DNA of 64,000 nt, from the NCBI RefSeq assembly GCF_024198175.1, contig NZ_JAJVKV010000003.1:558001-622000 (forward strand), in the 5' to 3' direction. Shown in pieces: positions 35,301 to 47,000 of this stretch. Position numbers and translations under genes: made by a program. Within the stretch, counting starts at the first letter, position 1, and every line of letters begins with the position of its first letter. The notes beneath the pieces are model-generated. The model made no database searches. It had not been told where the DNA came from and worked only from the letters and a program-made list of their open reading frames with translations. The stretch is from Pyxidicoccus xibeiensis (GTDB lineage Bacteria > Myxococcota > Myxococcia > Myxococcales > Myxococcaceae).

Positions 35301-38300
35301 TTACTCGGGGCAGGACGAGCTGTGCGTGGGCACGCCCGTGTCCGGCCGCGCGCACCCGGCGGTCGAGGACGTGGTGGGCCTGTTCATCAACACCGTGGTG
35401 CTGCGCACCCGGGTGGACACCCGCGCGACGTTCGCGGACCTGCTGTCCCAGGTGCGCGCCACCGCGCTGGAAGCCTTCTCCCACCAGCAGGCCCCCTTCG
35501 AGCGCGTCGTCGAAGCGCTGCACGTCGAGCGCAGCCTCAGCCACGCCCCGCTGTTCCAGGTCCTCTTCGACCTGAACCGGGTGGAGCAGGGACTGGCCTC
35601 GGCGTTCTCCGAGCTCTCCGCGCGGCCACTCCTCATCGACAACGGCACCAGCCTGTTCGACCTGGTCCTCACCGCTGTCGAGGACGGTGACGGCTACGAG
35701 CTCTTCTTCCGCTACCAGACCGAGCTGTTCGATGCGGCCACGCCCGAGCGCATGCTGGGCCACTACGTGCGCCTGCTGGAGCATGCCCTGGAAGCGCCGG
35801 AGCAGCCGGTAGGCGCGCTGTCCCTGCTGAGCCCCGCCGAGCGCCAGCGCGTGGTGCACGAGTTCAATGCGACGCACCGGCCCTTCGACGAGGAAGCCAC
35901 CCTCGCCTCGCTCCTGCGCGCCTCCGCCGAGCGCACCCCGGACGCCGTCGCGCTGGTGACGCCGGAAGTCACCCTCACCTTCTCGCAGCTCCTCGCTCGC
36001 GCCTCGCGGCTGGCGTCGCATCTGGCGGCCCTGGGCGCGCGACCCGAGAGCGTGGTGGGCGTGTGCCTGGAGCGCTCCGCGGACAACGTCATCGCCCTGC
36101 TTGCCGTGCACCTCAGCGGCGCCGCGTGCCTCCCGCTGGAGCCTTCGCATCCTGCCGTGCGCCGTGCCTTCCTCCTGCGCCAGTCCGGTGCGCGCCTTGT
36201 CGTCTCCCGGCCAGCCTTCTTCGCCGGAGTGGAGACGGGACTCACTCACGTGGAGCCTGGCGACGAGTCACGCTCCGGTGCCGTCCTCGCCCCTCCGGTG
36301 CCCGCCCGGCCGGAGCACCTCGCCTACGTCCTCTACACCTCCGGCTCCACCGGTGAGCCCAAAGGCGCGGAGCTCACCCAGCGCAACCTCGTCCACTGCT
36401 TCGCGGCGTTCGACGAGCTGTACGCCACCGCTCCGGGCCATGTCTGGGCTGCCTCCAGCAGCCTCTCCTTCGACATGCACCTGGAGGAGCTGCTCTTCAG
36501 CCTGACTCGCGGCGCCCGCGTGGTGCTGCGCCAGGTGGGGCCGCTGGGCCTGGGCCGCGACATCGTGCAGCACGGCATCACCCATATCGTCATCACGCCC
36601 TCCTCCCTGGCTGCCGCCTTCGAGGAGCCCGGGGCCCCCGAGGCGCTGCGCCGACTCTCGGTGATGGTCACCGGCGGCGAAGCGCTGCCCGATGCACTGG
36701 TGCGGCAGCTGGCCCTCACGACGACTCGCATCGTCAATGCCTACGGCCCCACCGAGACCAGCGTCGCGGTCGCCCTGGACGTGTGCGTGGCCCACCGGCC
36801 CGTCAGCCTGGGCCGGCCCGCGGACCGGAGCCAGCTCTACGTCCTGGACGCAGCACTGCGACCGCTCCCCGTGGGCGTGCCCGGTGAGCTGTATATCGGC
36901 GGCAGCGGCCTGGGCCGTGGCTACCGTGGCCGAGCGGACCTGACGGCCGAGCGCTTCATCCCGGACCCCTTCAGCACCGAGCCCGGTGCGCGCCTCTATC
37001 GCGTCGGAGACCGGGCGCGGTGGAATGAGGACGGCACGCTCACCTTCCTGGGCCGCACCGACTTCCAGCTGAAGGTGCGCGGTGCGCGCGTGGAGCTGGA
37101 AGAGGTGGAGGCCGCGCTGCTGCGCCTTTCCGGCGTGCGGCAGGCCGCCGTCGTGGCCCGACAGGGTGCGAAGGACACGGAGCTGGTGGCGTACCTGGTG
37201 CTGGAGAAGGCCGCCGACGACGTGCGCGCCCTGCGCAGATCGCTGGCCTCCGTGCTGCCCGAGGCCATGGTGCCCTCGCGCATGCGCGTGCTGGACGCGC
37301 TGCCCACCACCACCAGCGGCAAGGTGGACCGCAAGGCCCTCACGGCGCTGCCGTTGGAGACCTCCGATTCGGGAGCCGAGGCGACCGCGTTGCAATCGCC
37401 TCGTGGCCCTGTGGAGGAGTTGTTGGCCCTGCTCTTCGGCCAAGTGCTCGGCCGGGAGAAAGTGTCACGCGATGCGGACTTCTTCTCGCTGGGGGGCCAC
37501 TCGCTGAGCGCCACCCGGCTGGTGGCGCGCATCCGTCAGTCCTTCGGCGTGGAGCTGCCCCTGGCGGCGCTCTTCACCTCGCCCACCGTCGAGACGCTGG
37601 CCCGGACGCTGTCCGCCCAGCAGCTGGTGCGCGTCCCGCCCCTGCCCGCGCCGACGTCCAGGCCTGCCAGCGAGCCTCCGCTGCCGACCTTCGCGCAGGA
37701 GCGCTTGTGGTTCCTGCACCAGCTCCAGCCAGAGCTGCGCGCGTACATCATTCCGGAGGCCGTGGAGCTGAGGGGAGCGCTGGACCTCGCCGCGCTGGAG
37801 GGCGCGCTGCGGCTGTTGCTGGAGCGCCACGCGTCACTGCGGACCGCCTTCGTCTCCGACGAGGGGCGCCCGGCACCTCGCCTCCAACCGATGCCTTCCC
37901 AGGTGCTGCACGTGGAGGAGGCCGTCGGGGCAGCCGTTCCCTGGGAGCGGCTGCGTGAAGAGTCCACGCGCCACTTCTCCATGGAGCGCGGGCCGCTCTA
38001 TCACTTCCACCTCTTCCGGCTGGGTGCCGAGCACCATGTCTTGCTGCTGGTGCTGCACCACATCCTCGTGGATGGCCTGTCGCTGGACGTGCTCATGCGC
38101 GAGCTGGCCCAGGCCTATGCCGCCCTGAGCCAGCAGCTCGAGCCCGTGCTGCCTCCCGTTTCCCTGGACACGCTGGACGTGGCCGCCTGGCAGCGCACCT
38201 CCGCCGTGCGCGCTCACGAGGAGGCTCACCTCGACTACTGGAAGCGCCAGCTCGCGGGGGCGCCCACCCTGCTCTCGCTGCCACTCGACAAGCCCCGTCC

Positions 38301-41300
38301 GGCGGCACGGGGAGACAGCGGAGCACTCACCCGCGCGCGTCGCCTGTCACCCGAGCTGTCTCGCACCCTGGCCTCGCTGTGCCGTCAGCATCAGGTCACG
38401 CCCTTCATGCCCCTGTGCGCGGCCTTCATGGCGGTGTTGCAGCGGTACTCGGGACAGCACGAGCTGTGTGTGGGCACGCCCGTCTCCGGCCGCTCGCACC
38501 CCGCCACCGAGGAGGTGGTGGGCCTGTTCATCAACACCGTGGTGCTGCGCGCCCAGGTCTCACCGGACCTGCGCTTCTCCGACCTGCTGTCCCAGGTGCG
38601 CGCCACCACGCTGGAGGCCTTCTCCCATCAGGCGGCGCCCTTCGAGCGCGTGGTGCAGGAGCTCCAGGTGGAGCGAGCCACCAGCCACTCCCCGCTCGTG
38701 CAGGTCATGTTCGAGTTCAACCGGGTGGAAGCGTCGCTGGAGGGCGCCTTCCCGGGGCTGGACGCGCGGCAGTTGCCCATCGACACCCGCACCAGCCAGC
38801 TCGACCTGGCGCTCTACGCCATCGAGGACGAGGCCGGCTTCACCTTCACGCTCGAGCACAGCACCGACCTGTTCGAGGAAGCCACCGCCGAGCGGATGCT
38901 GGCCCACTACCTCCAGCTCCTCGAGGGTGCCCTCCTCGCACCCCAGACGCCCGTCGCCCGCCTGCCGCTGCTGACCCGGGACGAGCGCGACGCAGCGCTG
39001 CGCGAGGCCCGCCCCGTCTCCGTTGAGCCTCCGGCGTCGTGCGTACACGAGGTCTTCGCCGCGCAGGCCCGCCGCGCACCAGAGCGCGTCGCACTGTCCT
39101 TCGACGGCGGCCAGTGGACCTATGGTGCCCTGGCGACGTGGACGAACCGGGCCGCGAGGCGGCTGGCTGCCCAGGGCGTGGAACTCGAAGCACTGGTGGC
39201 GGTGGTCGGCCCCCGGGACGAGGCGCTGGTGCGCGGCGTCCTCGCAGTCCACACGGCCGGCGGCGCCCACCTGCCGCTGGATGCCCAGCTGCCTCCGGCG
39301 CGCGTGGCTCAGTTGCTCGCGGAGAGCCAGGCGCCGTTCCTCCTGGCGACAGGGCCCACCGAGGCGCTCGTCTCCGAGGCCCTGGCCCTGATGCCTCCAG
39401 CTTCGCGCCCCAGGCGGTTGTCACTCGACGCGTTGGAGTCGGAGAGCGCCGAGCCCCTGACGGGGCGCGCTTCGCCGGAGGCGCTCGCCTACGTGCTCTT
39501 CACCTCGGGCTCCACCGGCGTGCCCAAGGGCGTGATGGTCCACCACCAGGGCATGCTCAACCACATCCTCGGGATGTGCGAGGGCCTGGGCATTCGCGAG
39601 AGCGACGTCATCGCGCAGACGGCGGCCCTCAGCTTCGACATCTCCGTGTGGCAGATGCTCGGCGCGCTCACGCTTGGCGCCACGACGCTGATGGTCCCCG
39701 ACGACGTCTCGAGAGAGCCGCGGCGGCTGGCCACCGAGCTGGACTCGCGTGGCGCCACCGTCGTGGAGCTGGTGCCCTCCGTGCTCCAGGCCCTGCTGGA
39801 GGACACCGCCGACGCTCCGCCCGCCTTCGCGCGGCTGCGGTGCATGGCCACCATCGGTGAGGCCCTTCCGCCGGCCGTCTGCCGTGCCTGGTTCGAGCGG
39901 TACCCGGGCGTGACGCTCGTCAACGCCTACGGGCCCGCCGAGTGCTCCGACACCGCGACGCTCCACCCCCTCCAGGCGCCGCCCGCCGGGACCAGCACGC
40001 CCATCGGCCGGCCCAAGCGCGGCATGGAGGTGCACGTCCTGGATGAGGCCCTCCACCCCGTGCCCCTCGGCGTCGTGGGTGAGCTCTACATCGGTGGCAT
40101 CGGCGTGGGCCGCGGCTACCGCCACCGTCCCGAGCTGACGGCGGAGCGCTTCGTGCCAGACCCCTTCGCGCAGACGCCGGGCGCGCGGCTGTACCGCACG
40201 GGAGACCTGGGCCGCCGCCTGCCGGACGGAGGCCTGGAGTTCGTCACCCGCGCGGACTTCCAGGTGAAGGTGCGCGGCATGCGCATCGAGCTGGGCGAGG
40301 TGGAAGCCGCGCTCACCGCGCTGCCCTCGGTGCGCGCCTGCGTGGTGACCGCGCGCGAGCGCCGCCCCGGCGACAAGGAGCTGGTGGCGTGGGTGGTCCC
40401 CGTGGACGCCACCACGTCCGAGTCCTCCCTGCGCGAAGCCCTGGGTCAGCGCCTGCCGGCGTTCATGGTGCCCTCGCGGCTGGTGGTGCTGGGCGCGCTT
40501 CCCCTCAATGCCAACGGCAAGGTGGACCGGAAGGCCCTGGCCACGCGGGCCCTCCCCGTGCCCTCGCGAGAGGACGTGGGCGGCGAGCCGCCCCAGGGCC
40601 CGATGGAGGCGCTGCTGGCCGGCCTCTTCCGGCAGTTGCTGGGCGTCGACGAGATATCGCGCGACGCGGACTTCTTCTCGCTGGGTGGCCACTCGCTGAG
40701 CGCCACCCGGCTGGTGGCCCGCGTCCGGCAGGAGCTGGGCGTGGAGCTTCCACTGAGTGCGTTCTTCGCCTCGCCCACCGTGGCGGGGCTGGCGCGCAAC
40801 GTCGCCCTGGCCCCGCGCACCGGGGAGCCGCGAGTGAGGCGGGCACAGCCGAGACAGGAAGCGCATCCCGCCTCCGGAGTGCAGGAGGGCGTCTGGTACG
40901 CGCTGCAGCTGCCGGACGCGCCGCCCTTCTCGCTCACCCTGGGACTGGCGCTGGAGGGTGACCTCCGGCCCGACCTGCTGGAGGCGGCGCTCGCTGCGGT
41001 GGTCGAGCGCAACGACACGCTGCGCTCCGTGTTCTTCCTGGAGAAGGGCACCGTCTTCGTGCGCACGGGTCCTCCCGTCCTCCCGCTCCTGACGCGCACG
41101 GACCTGTCGCACCTGTCACCCGACGCGGCGCTCGAAGCGGCGCGGGCGGCCCAGGGGCGGCACGACCACCTGCACTTCGACGTGGCTCGCGGCCCGCTGT
41201 ATCGCTTCGAGCTGCTCCGCCTGGACGCGGCGGGCACCCGTCACGTGCTCGTGCTCTCCGTCAGCCACCTGGTCATCGACGCCCTGGGGTTCCAGGCCCT

Positions 41301-44300
41301 CATGGAGGAGCTGGCCGCCGCGTACCAGGCCGCGCTCGCTGGCCACGCTCCACTCCTGCCGCCGCTCGAGCTCCAGTATGCGGACGTGATGCCGTGGCGC
41401 AGGGGCGAGGACCCCGCGCGCGACGAGGCGGGGCTCGCGTCCTGGAAGCAGGCGCTGACGAACGCGCCTCCGGTGCTGGACCTGCCGCTGGACTTCCCGC
41501 GCCGGGCGCCCGCGCTCAACGACAACATGCGCGCGGTGCGCGTGTCGCTGTCCGCAGGGGACGCGGCTGCGCTCCGGGAGCTGGCGCGGCGTGAAGGCGT
41601 CTCCTCCTTCACCGCGGTGCTGGCGCTCACCCAGGCCTGGCTGCACCGGCTGAGCGGACAGGGCCACGTGGTGGTGGCCTCGCCCTTCTCCGGGCGCACC
41701 CTGCCGGAGACGGAGCGGATGGCCGGCTACTTCGCCAACGTCCTGCCCCTGTGCACGGACGTGTCCGGCAACCCGTCCTTCCGCGGGCTCCTCCAGCGCG
41801 TCCAGGCCGTGGTGGCCCATGCCTCCACCCACCAGGAGGTTCCCTTCAAGCGCATCTCGGACGCCGTGCTGCCGGAGGGGCCCCGCACCGCGCCCCCCCT
41901 GGCCCAGGCACTGCTGCTGCTGGAGGCGACCGGCACCCCGTCCCTCGGCGGGCTCACCGTGTCGGAGCTGGAGACCGGGGGCGTCATCCCCGCCTACGAC
42001 GTGGTGGTCAACCTGGTCGAGGATGCGCACGGCGCGCTGGAGGGCAGCGTCTCCGCCGATGGCGCCCTCTTCACCCCGGAGTCCGGCGAGCGCATGGCGC
42101 GGGCCTTCGAGCAGCTCGTGGCCTCGGCCGTGCGCGCTCCGGACGCGCCGCTGTCGCGCCTGCCCCTGCTGTCCGGCCCGCAGCGGGCCGCGGTGCTGGC
42201 CGCGCTGGACGGTGGCACGCAGGCCATCCCCCCGGGTGCGTGCATCCACACCCTCTTCGAGGCCCAGGTGCGCCGCACGCCCACGTGGCCCGCGGTGGCT
42301 CATGGGGAGACCACGTGGAGCTACGCGGAGCTCAACGCCCGCGCCAACCACCTGGCGCGCCGGCTGCTGGCGCAGGGCCTGCGTCCCGAGGAGCGCGTGG
42401 GCGTGGTGATGGAGCCGTCCGCGCAGGCCCTGGCGGTGCTGCTGGGCATCCTCAAGGCGGGTGGCGCGTACGTCCCGATGGACGCGGGCTGGCCCGAGCC
42501 GCGCAAGCTCGCGGTGCTGGAGCGCGCGGGCATCCGCCGCCTGTGGGTGGACGCGGAGGCGCTGGCCGAGCACTACGAGCTGGTGCCCCTCGCGGAGGTG
42601 CCGCCCCAGCCCGCGTCGCTCCCGGAGGACCTGGGGCCCGGCCCGCGCGAGGTGCCGGACGCGCAGCTCGCGTACATCGTCTTCACCTCCGGCTCCACCG
42701 GTGAGCCCAAGGGCGTCATGGTGGAGCACCGCTCGGTGGTGAACCACAACCTCGCCATCGTCCAGCGCTTCGGCCTGTGCGCGGGCGACAGGATGCTCAA
42801 CTTCGCGCCGCTCACCTTCGACGCGGCGGCCGAGGACCTCTACCCGCCGCTGGTGGTGGGCGGCACCGTCGTCCTGCGCAACGGGCTGGTCCCCGCGCAC
42901 ACGATGACGCCGTACCTGGAGGAGCTGGGCATCACCCTCATCAGCCTGCCTCCCACGTACATCGAGGAGTGGATTCGCCAGATGGAGACGCTGGGCCAGC
43001 GCGTACCCGCGCGACTGAAGCTGCTGGCCCCGGGCGGCGACGTGCTCAAGCGCGAGACCTTCGAGGCCTGGGTGCGCGTGGGCGGTGGACATGCGCCGTG
43101 GGTCAACGTCTACGGCCCCACCGAGTGCACGATTACCTCCGCCACCTGCGACATCCCCGGCGCGGAGGGCGTGGGCACGGCGCCCACCTTCCCCATCGGC
43201 CGCCCCATTCCGCGCGTGCGCTTCTACCTGCTGGACGAGCACCTGGAGCCGGTGCCGCCGGGGCTGCCCGGCAGCGTCTATATCGGTGGCGCGGCGCTCT
43301 CGCGCGGCTACCTGGGCGCGCCGCACGCGACGGCCGAGCGCTTCATCCCCGACCCGTTCTCAGGTGTCCCCGGCGCGCGCATGTACCTGACGGGAGACCT
43401 GGCCCGGCTGCTGCCGGACGGCCGGCTGCGCTTCCTCGGCCGGGTGGACCACCAGGTGAAGATTCGCGGCTTCCGCATCGAGCTGTCGGAAATCGAGACC
43501 TGCCTGCGCCGCGCGCCCCAGGTGGAGGAGGCCGTTGTCGTGGCCCGCGCCTCGGCGGCGGGAGTCCAGTCGCTGTACGCCTATGTCCAGGCCCCGGCCG
43601 CCGTGCGCGCGGAAGGACTGCGCGAACACGTGGCGGCGCAGCTCCCCGCGTACATGGTGCCCGCCGCGTTCGTGGTGCTGGAGAAGCTGCCCATCAACGC
43701 CAACGGCAAGGTGGACCGCAACGCCCTCCCCGCTCTGGAGGCGGCGGCGCCCTCCGCGCCACTGCCGACCGCGGCCCCGGCGAAGCTGGAGACGGCCTAC
43801 CGCACCACGCTCGAGCTGACGCTCCAGCGGCTGTGGCAGGAAATCCTGGAGCGCCCCGGGGTCAGCGTCACGGACGACTTCTTCGTGCTCGGTGGCGACT
43901 CCATCGTCGCCATGCGCCTGCTGGCGCGCCTGGAGGAGGAGTTCGGCATCCCCGTGCCCCTGGCCGTCATCTTCCAGAACCCCACGCTCAAGGAGTCTGC
44001 GGAGGCCCTGCTGGAGCACTTCCGCGAGGGGCCGCCCGTCAGCAGCGTGGTGCGCCTGGCGAGCCGGGGCCTTCCCGAGACGGCAGCGCCCCTCTTCCTC
44101 TTCCATGGCGGCGACGGCGAGGTCTACCACTACAGGGATTTGGTGCCCCTGCTGGAGCCGCGCTTCCGCTGCTTCGGCATCCAGGCGCCGGAGACGCTGA
44201 CGCCGGACCGGCCGCTGGCTTCCTTCGACGAGCGCGTGGCCGCGTACGCACGGGACGTGCGCGCCGTGCAGCCTCACGGCCCCTACCGGCTGGTGGGCTT

Positions 44301-44853
44301 CTCGTACGGCGGCTACCCGGCGCTGGGCGTCGCCACGCTGCTGGAGGCACAGGGCGAGCAGGTGGAGCTGCTGGCGATGGTGGACACCCTCACCTCGCAG
44401 ACGCTGCGCGTGGCCATGCCCACGCAGGGCCTGGAGCCGGTGCTGGCCATCGCCGACGAGTACGGCGTGTATGACGAAGCGCTGGTGCAGGAGCTGGCCC
44501 CGCTCGCGCCCGAGGCGAAGTGGGACCGGGTGGCGGAGCGGGCCCGCGTCCGGGGAATGGCGTCCCCCCACGTCGTGGGCAGGGACCTGGCGCGCGTGTG
44601 GCGCATCCTGGGCGAGGTGCTGACGCCGCAGGCGGCGGCGTGGAACGTCACCCCGCCCGCGCACGTCCGCCCGCTGCTCATCTCCTGCGCGGCGACGCTG
44701 GCGGAGGTCCGTGACGAGACGCTCGGCTGGGAGCGGCACCTGTCGCGAGCGCGGCTGGAGCTGCTGACCCTGCCAGGGGACCACGCCACCCTGCTGCACC
44801 CGCCCCGCGTGGAGGAGCTCGCCCGGCAGCTGCTCTCCCGGCTCGTGCGCTGA
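29392..44853 (+). CDS. Non-ribosomal peptide synthetase, five modules, A-T-(C-A-T)x4-TE
   Basis: A 5153-residue NRPS. Approximate layout: A1 50-560, T1 (Ser604), C2 660-1110, A2 1115-1600, T2 (Ser1656), C3 1715-2165, A3 2170-2650, T3 (Ser2704), C4 2765-3210, A4 3215-3720, T4 (Ser3768), C5 3825-4265, A5 4280-4785, T5 (Ser4837, GGDS), TE 4890-5150 (GFSYG, Ser4971). There is no starter C, epimerase, cyclase or N-methylase, so a linear or TE-cyclised L-pentapeptide is expected. Hand-aligned 10-residue codes (last Lys assumed) are A1 DAFWLGCVFK (Val-like), A2 DIEVVGTINK, A3 DMEVVGAVAK, A4 DIWEAIADTK and A5 DAESAGVITK. Glu at the third position in A2, A3 and A5 often marks basic substrates. C2-C4 have HHxxxDG; C5 reads SHxxxDA. 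No MbtH gene is seen. Confidence 0.95.
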   Translation: MTAPSDSDSATPGEGLPPEPAAARPLPRNTVIAPTRLTDAERQRVLVEWNATASDYPRESTLPEVFSQVVARFPDHVAVEFGDARLTYRQLDARANQLAWHLRRLGVDADTCVALAVERSLELVVALVAILKAGGAYVPLDPTYPRERLAAMVEDARPRVLVTTRAFVSKLPEGLSTVLLEELSLSGEPTHAPPSRALPDTLAYVDFTSGSTGRPKGVGTTHQGVLRNQLGVDYARFGPDETLLLLAPISFDASTFEIWGALLYGARLVVMPPQAPSLRELAQVVRDTGVTTLWLTTGLFSQVVEEHLEVLRGVRQVLTGGDVIPPAHVRRVVETLGLPVTACYGTTETTVFATAFTTRAASQVTGTVPIGGPINNLRTYVLDEHGEPVPVGVTGELFIGGEGLARGYVGQPALTAGRFVPDPFSGTPGARMYRTGDLVRWRDGGVLDFVGRADAQVKVRGFRIELPEVESALLAHPSVLEAVVVAREESPGDKRLVGYVVPVSGGTVDAGELRAALKQRLPEFMVPSVVVVLESLPLTANAKVDRKALAALPLPAQAYAPQSLAPGQEPRGPVEEVLAQFFCHVLGLEVVARDASFFDLGGHSLSASRLVARVRQAFNVELPLATLFAAHTVADLARELSEGNRAGVPPLPAPEPRPEGAPALASGAQERMWFLHQLQPELRAYNFPEAVELRGALDVDALEGALRLLLERHPTLRTPLVVHEGRPVPRPQPVPERVLHVEDCTASGGEVPWHRLREESARAFDLERGPLYRFRLYRLGAEHHVLLLVMHHIVMDGMSLDILVRELGEAHAALRERRAPALPAPELDYADVVAWQRTPAVEAREEADVAYWKQQLAGAPSRLVLPTDRPRPAVLGDRGASTQRHRFPPELTRALASVCRRHQVTPFMALYAAFAVLLQRYSGQDELCVGTPVSGRAHPAVEDVVGLFINTVVLRTRVDTRATFADLLSQVRATALEAFSHQQAPFERVVEALHVERSLSHSPLFQVMFDLSRLEHPLPGAFPELDARSLHLDPGASPFELSLTVYKVGEHYDLFLQYRTELFEEASIERMRAQYFQLLAHALESPEAPLTRLSLLAEAERQRVVREFNETQRPFDSDATIASLFLASAARTPDAVALVTPEGTLTFSQLAARASRLASHLAGLGARPEAVVGVCLERSVDCVVALLAVHLSGAGCLPLEPSHPAARRAFLLRQSGASLVVSRPSFFEGAGAGVPLVQPGDESLPHAVLATPRAAGPDNLAYLLYTSGSTGEPKGVELTQRNVVHCFAAFDDFYATSPGHTWAASGSLSFDIHLEELLFSLTRGARVVLRQVGPLGLGRDIVQHGITHIVITPSSLAAAFEEPGAPEALRRLSVLVAGGEVLPDSLVRQLAFTTTRLVNTYGPTETSINVAAELSLPTKPVRLGRPLDRCQLYVLDESLQPLPVGVPGEVFIGGTCLGRGYKGRADLTAERFIPDAFSGQPGARLYRTGDRARWNDDGSLSFLGRTDFQLKVRGVRVELEEIEAALLRLSGVRQAAVVARQGAKDTELAAYLVLESAGTDVRALRKSLASVLPEAMVPSRMLVLDALPTTTSGKADRKALAALPLESAADLSDTGETAWQPPRGPVEELLALLFGQVLGREKVARDADFFSLGGHSLSATRLVARVRQSFGVELPLAALFTSPTVESLAQVLAAHQLARVPPLPAPTPRPAGEPPLPSFAQERVWFLHQLHPELRAYLVPEAVELRGALDIRALEGALRLLLERHASLRSTFVPEEGRPALRVGPLPSQVLQVEDAAEADVPWARLRDESTRPFSLEAGPLYRFRLFRLGAEHHVLLLVLHHILVDGLTLDILMRELAQAYTALSQHQQPTLPPVQLVLADVAAWQRTPAVRAHEEAHLEYWKQQLAGAPALLTLPTDRPRPPVLSDSGALTRRHRLSPQLSRALASVCRQQQVTLFMALNAAFAMLLQRYSGQDELCVGTPVSGRAHPAVEDVVGLFINTVVLRTRVDTRATFADLLSQVRATALEAFSHQQAPFERVVEALHVERSLSHAPLFQVLFDLNRVEQGLASAFSELSARPLLIDNGTSLFDLVLTAVEDGDGYELFFRYQTELFDAATPERMLGHYVRLLEHALEAPEQPVGALSLLSPAERQRVVHEFNATHRPFDEEATLASLLRASAERTPDAVALVTPEVTLTFSQLLARASRLASHLAALGARPESVVGVCLERSADNVIALLAVHLSGAACLPLEPSHPAVRRAFLLRQSGARLVVSRPAFFAGVETGLTHVEPGDESRSGAVLAPPVPARPEHLAYVLYTSGSTGEPKGAELTQRNLVHCFAAFDELYATAPGHVWAASSSLSFDMHLEELLFSLTRGARVVLRQVGPLGLGRDIVQHGITHIVITPSSLAAAFEEPGAPEALRRLSVMVTGGEALPDALVRQLALTTTRIVNAYGPTETSVAVALDVCVAHRPVSLGRPADRSQLYVLDAALRPLPVGVPGELYIGGSGLGRGYRGRADLTAERFIPDPFSTEPGARLYRVGDRARWNEDGTLTFLGRTDFQLKVRGARVELEEVEAALLRLSGVRQAAVVARQGAKDTELVAYLVLEKAADDVRALRRSLASVLPEAMVPSRMRVLDALPTTTSGKVDRKALTALPLETSDSGAEATALQSPRGPVEELLALLFGQVLGREKVSRDADFFSLGGHSLSATRLVARIRQSFGVELPLAALFTSPTVETLARTLSAQQLVRVPPLPAPTSRPASEPPLPTFAQERLWFLHQLQPELRAYIIPEAVELRGALDLAALEGALRLLLERHASLRTAFVSDEGRPAPRLQPMPSQVLHVEEAVGAAVPWERLREESTRHFSMERGPLYHFHLFRLGAEHHVLLLVLHHILVDGLSLDVLMRELAQAYAALSQQLEPVLPPVSLDTLDVAAWQRTSAVRAHEEAHLDYWKRQLAGAPTLLSLPLDKPRPAARGDSGALTRARRLSPELSRTLASLCRQHQVTPFMPLCAAFMAVLQRYSGQHELCVGTPVSGRSHPATEEVVGLFINTVVLRAQVSPDLRFSDLLSQVRATTLEAFSHQAAPFERVVQELQVERATSHSPLVQVMFEFNRVEASLEGAFPGLDARQLPIDTRTSQLDLALYAIEDEAGFTFTLEHSTDLFEEATAERMLAHYLQLLEGALLAPQTPVARLPLLTRDERDAALREARPVSVEPPASCVHEVFAAQARRAPERVALSFDGGQWTYGALATWTNRAARRLAAQGVELEALVAVVGPRDEALVRGVLAVHTAGGAHLPLDAQLPPARVAQLLAESQAPFLLATGPTEALVSEALALMPPASRPRRLSLDALESESAEPLTGRASPEALAYVLFTSGSTGVPKGVMVHHQGMLNHILGMCEGLGIRESDVIAQTAALSFDISVWQMLGALTLGATTLMVPDDVSREPRRLATELDSRGATVVELVPSVLQALLEDTADAPPAFARLRCMATIGEALPPAVCRAWFERYPGVTLVNAYGPAECSDTATLHPLQAPPAGTSTPIGRPKRGMEVHVLDEALHPVPLGVVGELYIGGIGVGRGYRHRPELTAERFVPDPFAQTPGARLYRTGDLGRRLPDGGLEFVTRADFQVKVRGMRIELGEVEAALTALPSVRACVVTARERRPGDKELVAWVVPVDATTSESSLREALGQRLPAFMVPSRLVVLGALPLNANGKVDRKALATRALPVPSREDVGGEPPQGPMEALLAGLFRQLLGVDEISRDADFFSLGGHSLSATRLVARVRQELGVELPLSAFFASPTVAGLARNVALAPRTGEPRVRRAQPRQEAHPASGVQEGVWYALQLPDAPPFSLTLGLALEGDLRPDLLEAALAAVVERNDTLRSVFFLEKGTVFVRTGPPVLPLLTRTDLSHLSPDAALEAARAAQGRHDHLHFDVARGPLYRFELLRLDAAGTRHVLVLSVSHLVIDALGFQALMEELAAAYQAALAGHAPLLPPLELQYADVMPWRRGEDPARDEAGLASWKQALTNAPPVLDLPLDFPRRAPALNDNMRAVRVSLSAGDAAALRELARREGVSSFTAVLALTQAWLHRLSGQGHVVVASPFSGRTLPETERMAGYFANVLPLCTDVSGNPSFRGLLQRVQAVVAHASTHQEVPFKRISDAVLPEGPRTAPPLAQALLLLEATGTPSLGGLTVSELETGGVIPAYDVVVNLVEDAHGALEGSVSADGALFTPESGERMARAFEQLVASAVRAPDAPLSRLPLLSGPQRAAVLAALDGGTQAIPPGACIHTLFEAQVRRTPTWPAVAHGETTWSYAELNARANHLARRLLAQGLRPEERVGVVMEPSAQALAVLLGILKAGGAYVPMDAGWPEPRKLAVLERAGIRRLWVDAEALAEHYELVPLAEVPPQPASLPEDLGPGPREVPDAQLAYIVFTSGSTGEPKGVMVEHRSVVNHNLAIVQRFGLCAGDRMLNFAPLTFDAAAEDLYPPLVVGGTVVLRNGLVPAHTMTPYLEELGITLISLPPTYIEEWIRQMETLGQRVPARLKLLAPGGDVLKRETFEAWVRVGGGHAPWVNVYGPTECTITSATCDIPGAEGVGTAPTFPIGRPIPRVRFYLLDEHLEPVPPGLPGSVYIGGAALSRGYLGAPHATAERFIPDPFSGVPGARMYLTGDLARLLPDGRLRFLGRVDHQVKIRGFRIELSEIETCLRRAPQVEEAVVVARASAAGVQSLYAYVQAPAAVRAEGLREHVAAQLPAYMVPAAFVVLEKLPINANGKVDRNALPALEAAAPSAPLPTAAPAKLETAYRTTLELTLQRLWQEILERPGVSVTDDFFVLGGDSIVAMRLLARLEEEFGIPVPLAVIFQNPTLKESAEALLEHFREGPPVSSVVRLASRGLPETAAPLFLFHGGDGEVYHYRDLVPLLEPRFRCFGIQAPETLTPDRPLASFDERVAAYARDVRAVQPHGPYRLVGFSYGGYPALGVATLLEAQGEQVELLAMVDTLTSQTLRVAMPTQGLEPVLAIADEYGVYDEALVQELAPLAPEAKWDRVAERARVRGMASPHVVGRDLARVWRILGEVLTPQAAAWNVTPPAHVRPLLISCAATLAEVRDETLGWERHLSRARLELLTLPGDHATLLHPPRVEELARQLLSRLVR
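32141..32394 (+). repeat. NRPS intragenic direct repeat, copy 1 (in C2)
   Basis: 254 bases match 35291-35544 with only 5 differences and an exact offset of 3150 bases (1050 codons). They encode the C-domain stretch from [16 protein letters not shown] to VERSLSH. The near-identity of silent sites points to recent duplication or gene conversion between modules 2 and 3. A second window, 33331-33485, repeats in A2/A3 at the same offset. Confidence 0.9.
35291..35544 (+). repeat. NRPS intragenic direct repeat, copy 2 (in C3)
   Basis: Partner of the repeat at 32141-32394. Registry at 3150 bases is kept through C3 and A3 up to at least 37051 (matching 33901), and is lost by a 6-base difference before the carrier domain. 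Confidence 0.9.
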
Positions 44854-44873
44854 GCCGGGCCGGGCGCCCGTGC

Positions 44874-45683
44874 CTAGCGCACGCGCCCTTCCAGCCACGT
44901 CTTGGTGAAGATGTTGGGGCTCAGGCGCCCCAGCACCACGTCGTCGTAGCGCACGGTGAACTGCGAGCCGCCCGTCTCCTCGCTCTCCACCACTTCCTTG
45001 TAGGGGTACGCCACCTTCCCATCCGCGGGGTCCTTGATGGGCTGGTAGCTGCGGATGATGTCGGTGCGGAGCACCCGGCCGGAGGACGCATAGCCGATGC
45101 GCTTGACGATGTTGAAGCCCGGGTCCACCCACAGCCGGAGCTGGTCGAAGGAGACCTCCACGCCGCTCTTCATGGTGAGGTGCAGCTTCCGGAAGGCCGT
45201 GCCGTTGACGACCTCCTCGCCCTCGTCCTTGACGTCGTAGTTCTCCGCCAGCCGGGAGCGGTCGAAGTCCTCCTCGCAGGCCACGGTGTTGATGATGTTG
45301 CCGCGCTGGGTGGTGCGCTGCCACTGGCCGGTGGAGGACTCGTACTCCCAGAGGTTGCGGCCGATGCGCAGGTAGCCGCTGCCCGCCAGGTGCTTGGGGT
45401 TGGTGACGTAGATGAGCAGGTCGCGAGACGTGTCCCGCCGGTAGACCTGCACCTCCATCAGCTGCTCGGTGCCGTCCTTGCGCAGCTCCCGCAGCCGCAC
45501 GGTGCCCTTGTAGTCACTCTTGAAGGACATGCGCTCGTCGATGCGGCGCAGCAGCTCCTGCGCGGACGGCTTCTCGCCGCCGGCCACGGGCTTCGCGGCC
45601 TTGTCCGCGGCGCCCGCCAGCAAGGGCGGCAGCAGCACGGCGAGCACGGCGACGAAGCGGCGGGTGGACGCGAGCGGGTGCAT
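44874..45683 (-). CDS. LolA-like outer-membrane lipoprotein-sorting protein
   Basis: A 269-residue periplasmic protein (signal FVAVLAVLLPPLLAGAA, cleavage near residue 27) with a LolA/LppX-like fold: an N-terminal helix (AQELLRRIDERMSFKSDYKG) followed by beta strands (VEVSFDQLRLWVDPGFNIVKRIGYASSG). Proteins of this group, often next to FtsX permeases or RND transporters, carry a lipid or lipidated molecule through the periplasm. The start overlaps the stop of the permease gene (TGATG at 45681-45685), so it is translationally coupled. It is read toward the NRPS, with 20 bases between stops. Confidence 0.82.
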   Translation of the reverse strand: MHPLASTRRFVAVLAVLLPPLLAGAADKAAKPVAGGEKPSAQELLRRIDERMSFKSDYKGTVRLRELRKDGTEQLMEVQVYRRDTSRDLLIYVTNPKHLAGSGYLRIGRNLWEYESSTGQWQRTTQRGNIINTVACEEDFDRSRLAENYDVKDEGEEVVNGTAFRKLHLTMKSGVEVSFDQLRLWVDPGFNIVKRIGYASSGRVLRTDIIRSYQPIKDPADGKVAYPYKEVVESEETGGSQFTVRYDDVVLGRLSPNIFTKTWLEGRVR

Positions 45684-46996
45684 CACAGGGACTCCATGGC
45701 GGAACGGGGTGACAGCGAGGCGGCGCGGAACGCGGGCACCAGCGCCGCCAGGCCCGCGGCAGCGGTGACGAGCCCCACCGCGAGCACGGCCGCGCCCAGG
45801 CCCGGCTCCAGCGGCAGCGTGGTGCTGAAGAAGAAGGTGACCAGGGGGCCGGGCAGCGAGACGGTGTCCCGCAGCAGCGTGCACAGGGCCAGGGCCGAGA
45901 CGGCCCCACCCGCCGAGCCCAGCAGGCCCAGCAGCAGTCCCTCCAGCATGAAGAGCCCCACCACGGACGGGCGCTGCATGCCCATGGCGCGCAGGGTGCC
46001 AATCTCCCGCGTCCGCTCGCGCACCGCGACGCTCAGCGCCGTGAAGAGGCCCACGACGACGACGCCCAGCACCACCAGGCCCAGCAGCAGCGTCAGCGCG
46101 CCCAGGCCGTCCGTCACGAAGGAGAGGAAGGCGGACTCGTCCTGCCACGTGGTGACGTCCAGGCGCTGGCCGCGCCAGCCCTCGCGCAGCATGGGGGCCA
46201 GCTTGTCGCCGTAGGCCTGGTGCAGGGCTGGGAGCACCTCGAAGCCCGCCTTTCGCAGCGCCTCGCGCCACGTGCCGCCCAGCGCGTCCAGGTCCTCCAC
46301 CTGCGCCTCGGCGCCGTCACAGACGAGCTGCAGCACCCCGGCGGCCCCGGCGCGGTAGCCGTCCAGCTCCCGCAGGGTGTCGTTGGAGGTGAGGATGCCC
46401 GCGGACCCGCCCAGCAGCCCCGCGTCCTCCAGGATGGCCACCACCTCCACGTCCAGCGCGTTGCGCCGCAGCGTCCCCACCGGCTGCGCGAAGAGCGTGG
46501 CCACGCCTCCCCTGCCCACCTGGAGCGCCTCGGCCACCGTGGCGGAGAGCGCCACCGTGCGCGGCCGGGCCAGCGCGTCCAGGGCGCCTTCCCGCACGCG
46601 GAAGGCTCCGAGCGCTCCGCGCTCGCCGGCCACGTCCACCGACACCATGTAGGAGGAGAAGCGGCGCAGGGCCACGCCCGCGGTGGCACGGCTGCGCCCG
46701 CGCTCGCGCAGGTGGCAGCCGGCCGGGACGAGCGGCGCCACCACCTCGCGCACCCGGCCCGCGTCCCCCATCACCGGGGCGATGCTGTCCGGGTGGACCT
46801 TGAAGAAGCCGCCGACGTTGAGCTCGCCACTCAGGAAGGTGGTGATGGCCTCGCGCTGCGCGGAGGCGACGCCCGCGGACAGCGCCAGCGACAGCACCAG
46901 CACCGCGCTGGCGCCCGCCGTGACGGTGAGCAGCAGCAGGGCCCGCTCCCAGTGGGCGAACAGGTTGCGCAGGGCCAGTCGAAGGAGGTTGGGCAT
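45683..46996 (-). CDS. FtsX-family ABC transporter permease (second of pair)
   Basis: A 437-residue membrane protein. It has one N-terminal membrane segment (about residues 18-40), a periplasmic MacB_PCD-like domain (about 45-300), then three membrane segments near 305-330, 355-385 and 395-420. The C-terminal part has the FtsX consensus (AVRERTREIGTLRAMGMQRPSVVGLFMLEGLLLGLLGSAGG). LolC/LolE-like in form. It begins 4 bases after the other permease stop. No ATPase is encoded in this operon; one may be borrowed from elsewhere. Confidence 0.88.
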   Translation of the reverse strand: MPNLLRLALRNLFAHWERALLLLTVTAGASAVLVLSLALSAGVASAQREAITTFLSGELNVGGFFKVHPDSIAPVMGDAGRVREVVAPLVPAGCHLRERGRSRATAGVALRRFSSYMVSVDVAGERGALGAFRVREGALDALARPRTVALSATVAEALQVGRGGVATLFAQPVGTLRRNALDVEVVAILEDAGLLGGSAGILTSNDTLRELDGYRAGAAGVLQLVCDGAEAQVEDLDALGGTWREALRKAGFEVLPALHQAYGDKLAPMLREGWRGQRLDVTTWQDESAFLSFVTDGLGALTLLLGLVVLGVVVVGLFTALSVAVRERTREIGTLRAMGMQRPSVVGLFMLEGLLLGLLGSAGGAVSALALCTLLRDTVSLPGPLVTFFFSTTLPLEPGLGAAVLAVGLVTAAAGLAALVPAFRAASLSPRSAMESL

Positions 46997-47000
46997 GGCG

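Noticed and set aside
31342..43326. Several long minus-strand frames opposite NRPS modules (for example 31342-33000, 33043-34686, 39421-41112, 41116-43326)
   Set aside because: They repeat in register with the modules they oppose and have shadow-type composition; no ribosome sites were found.
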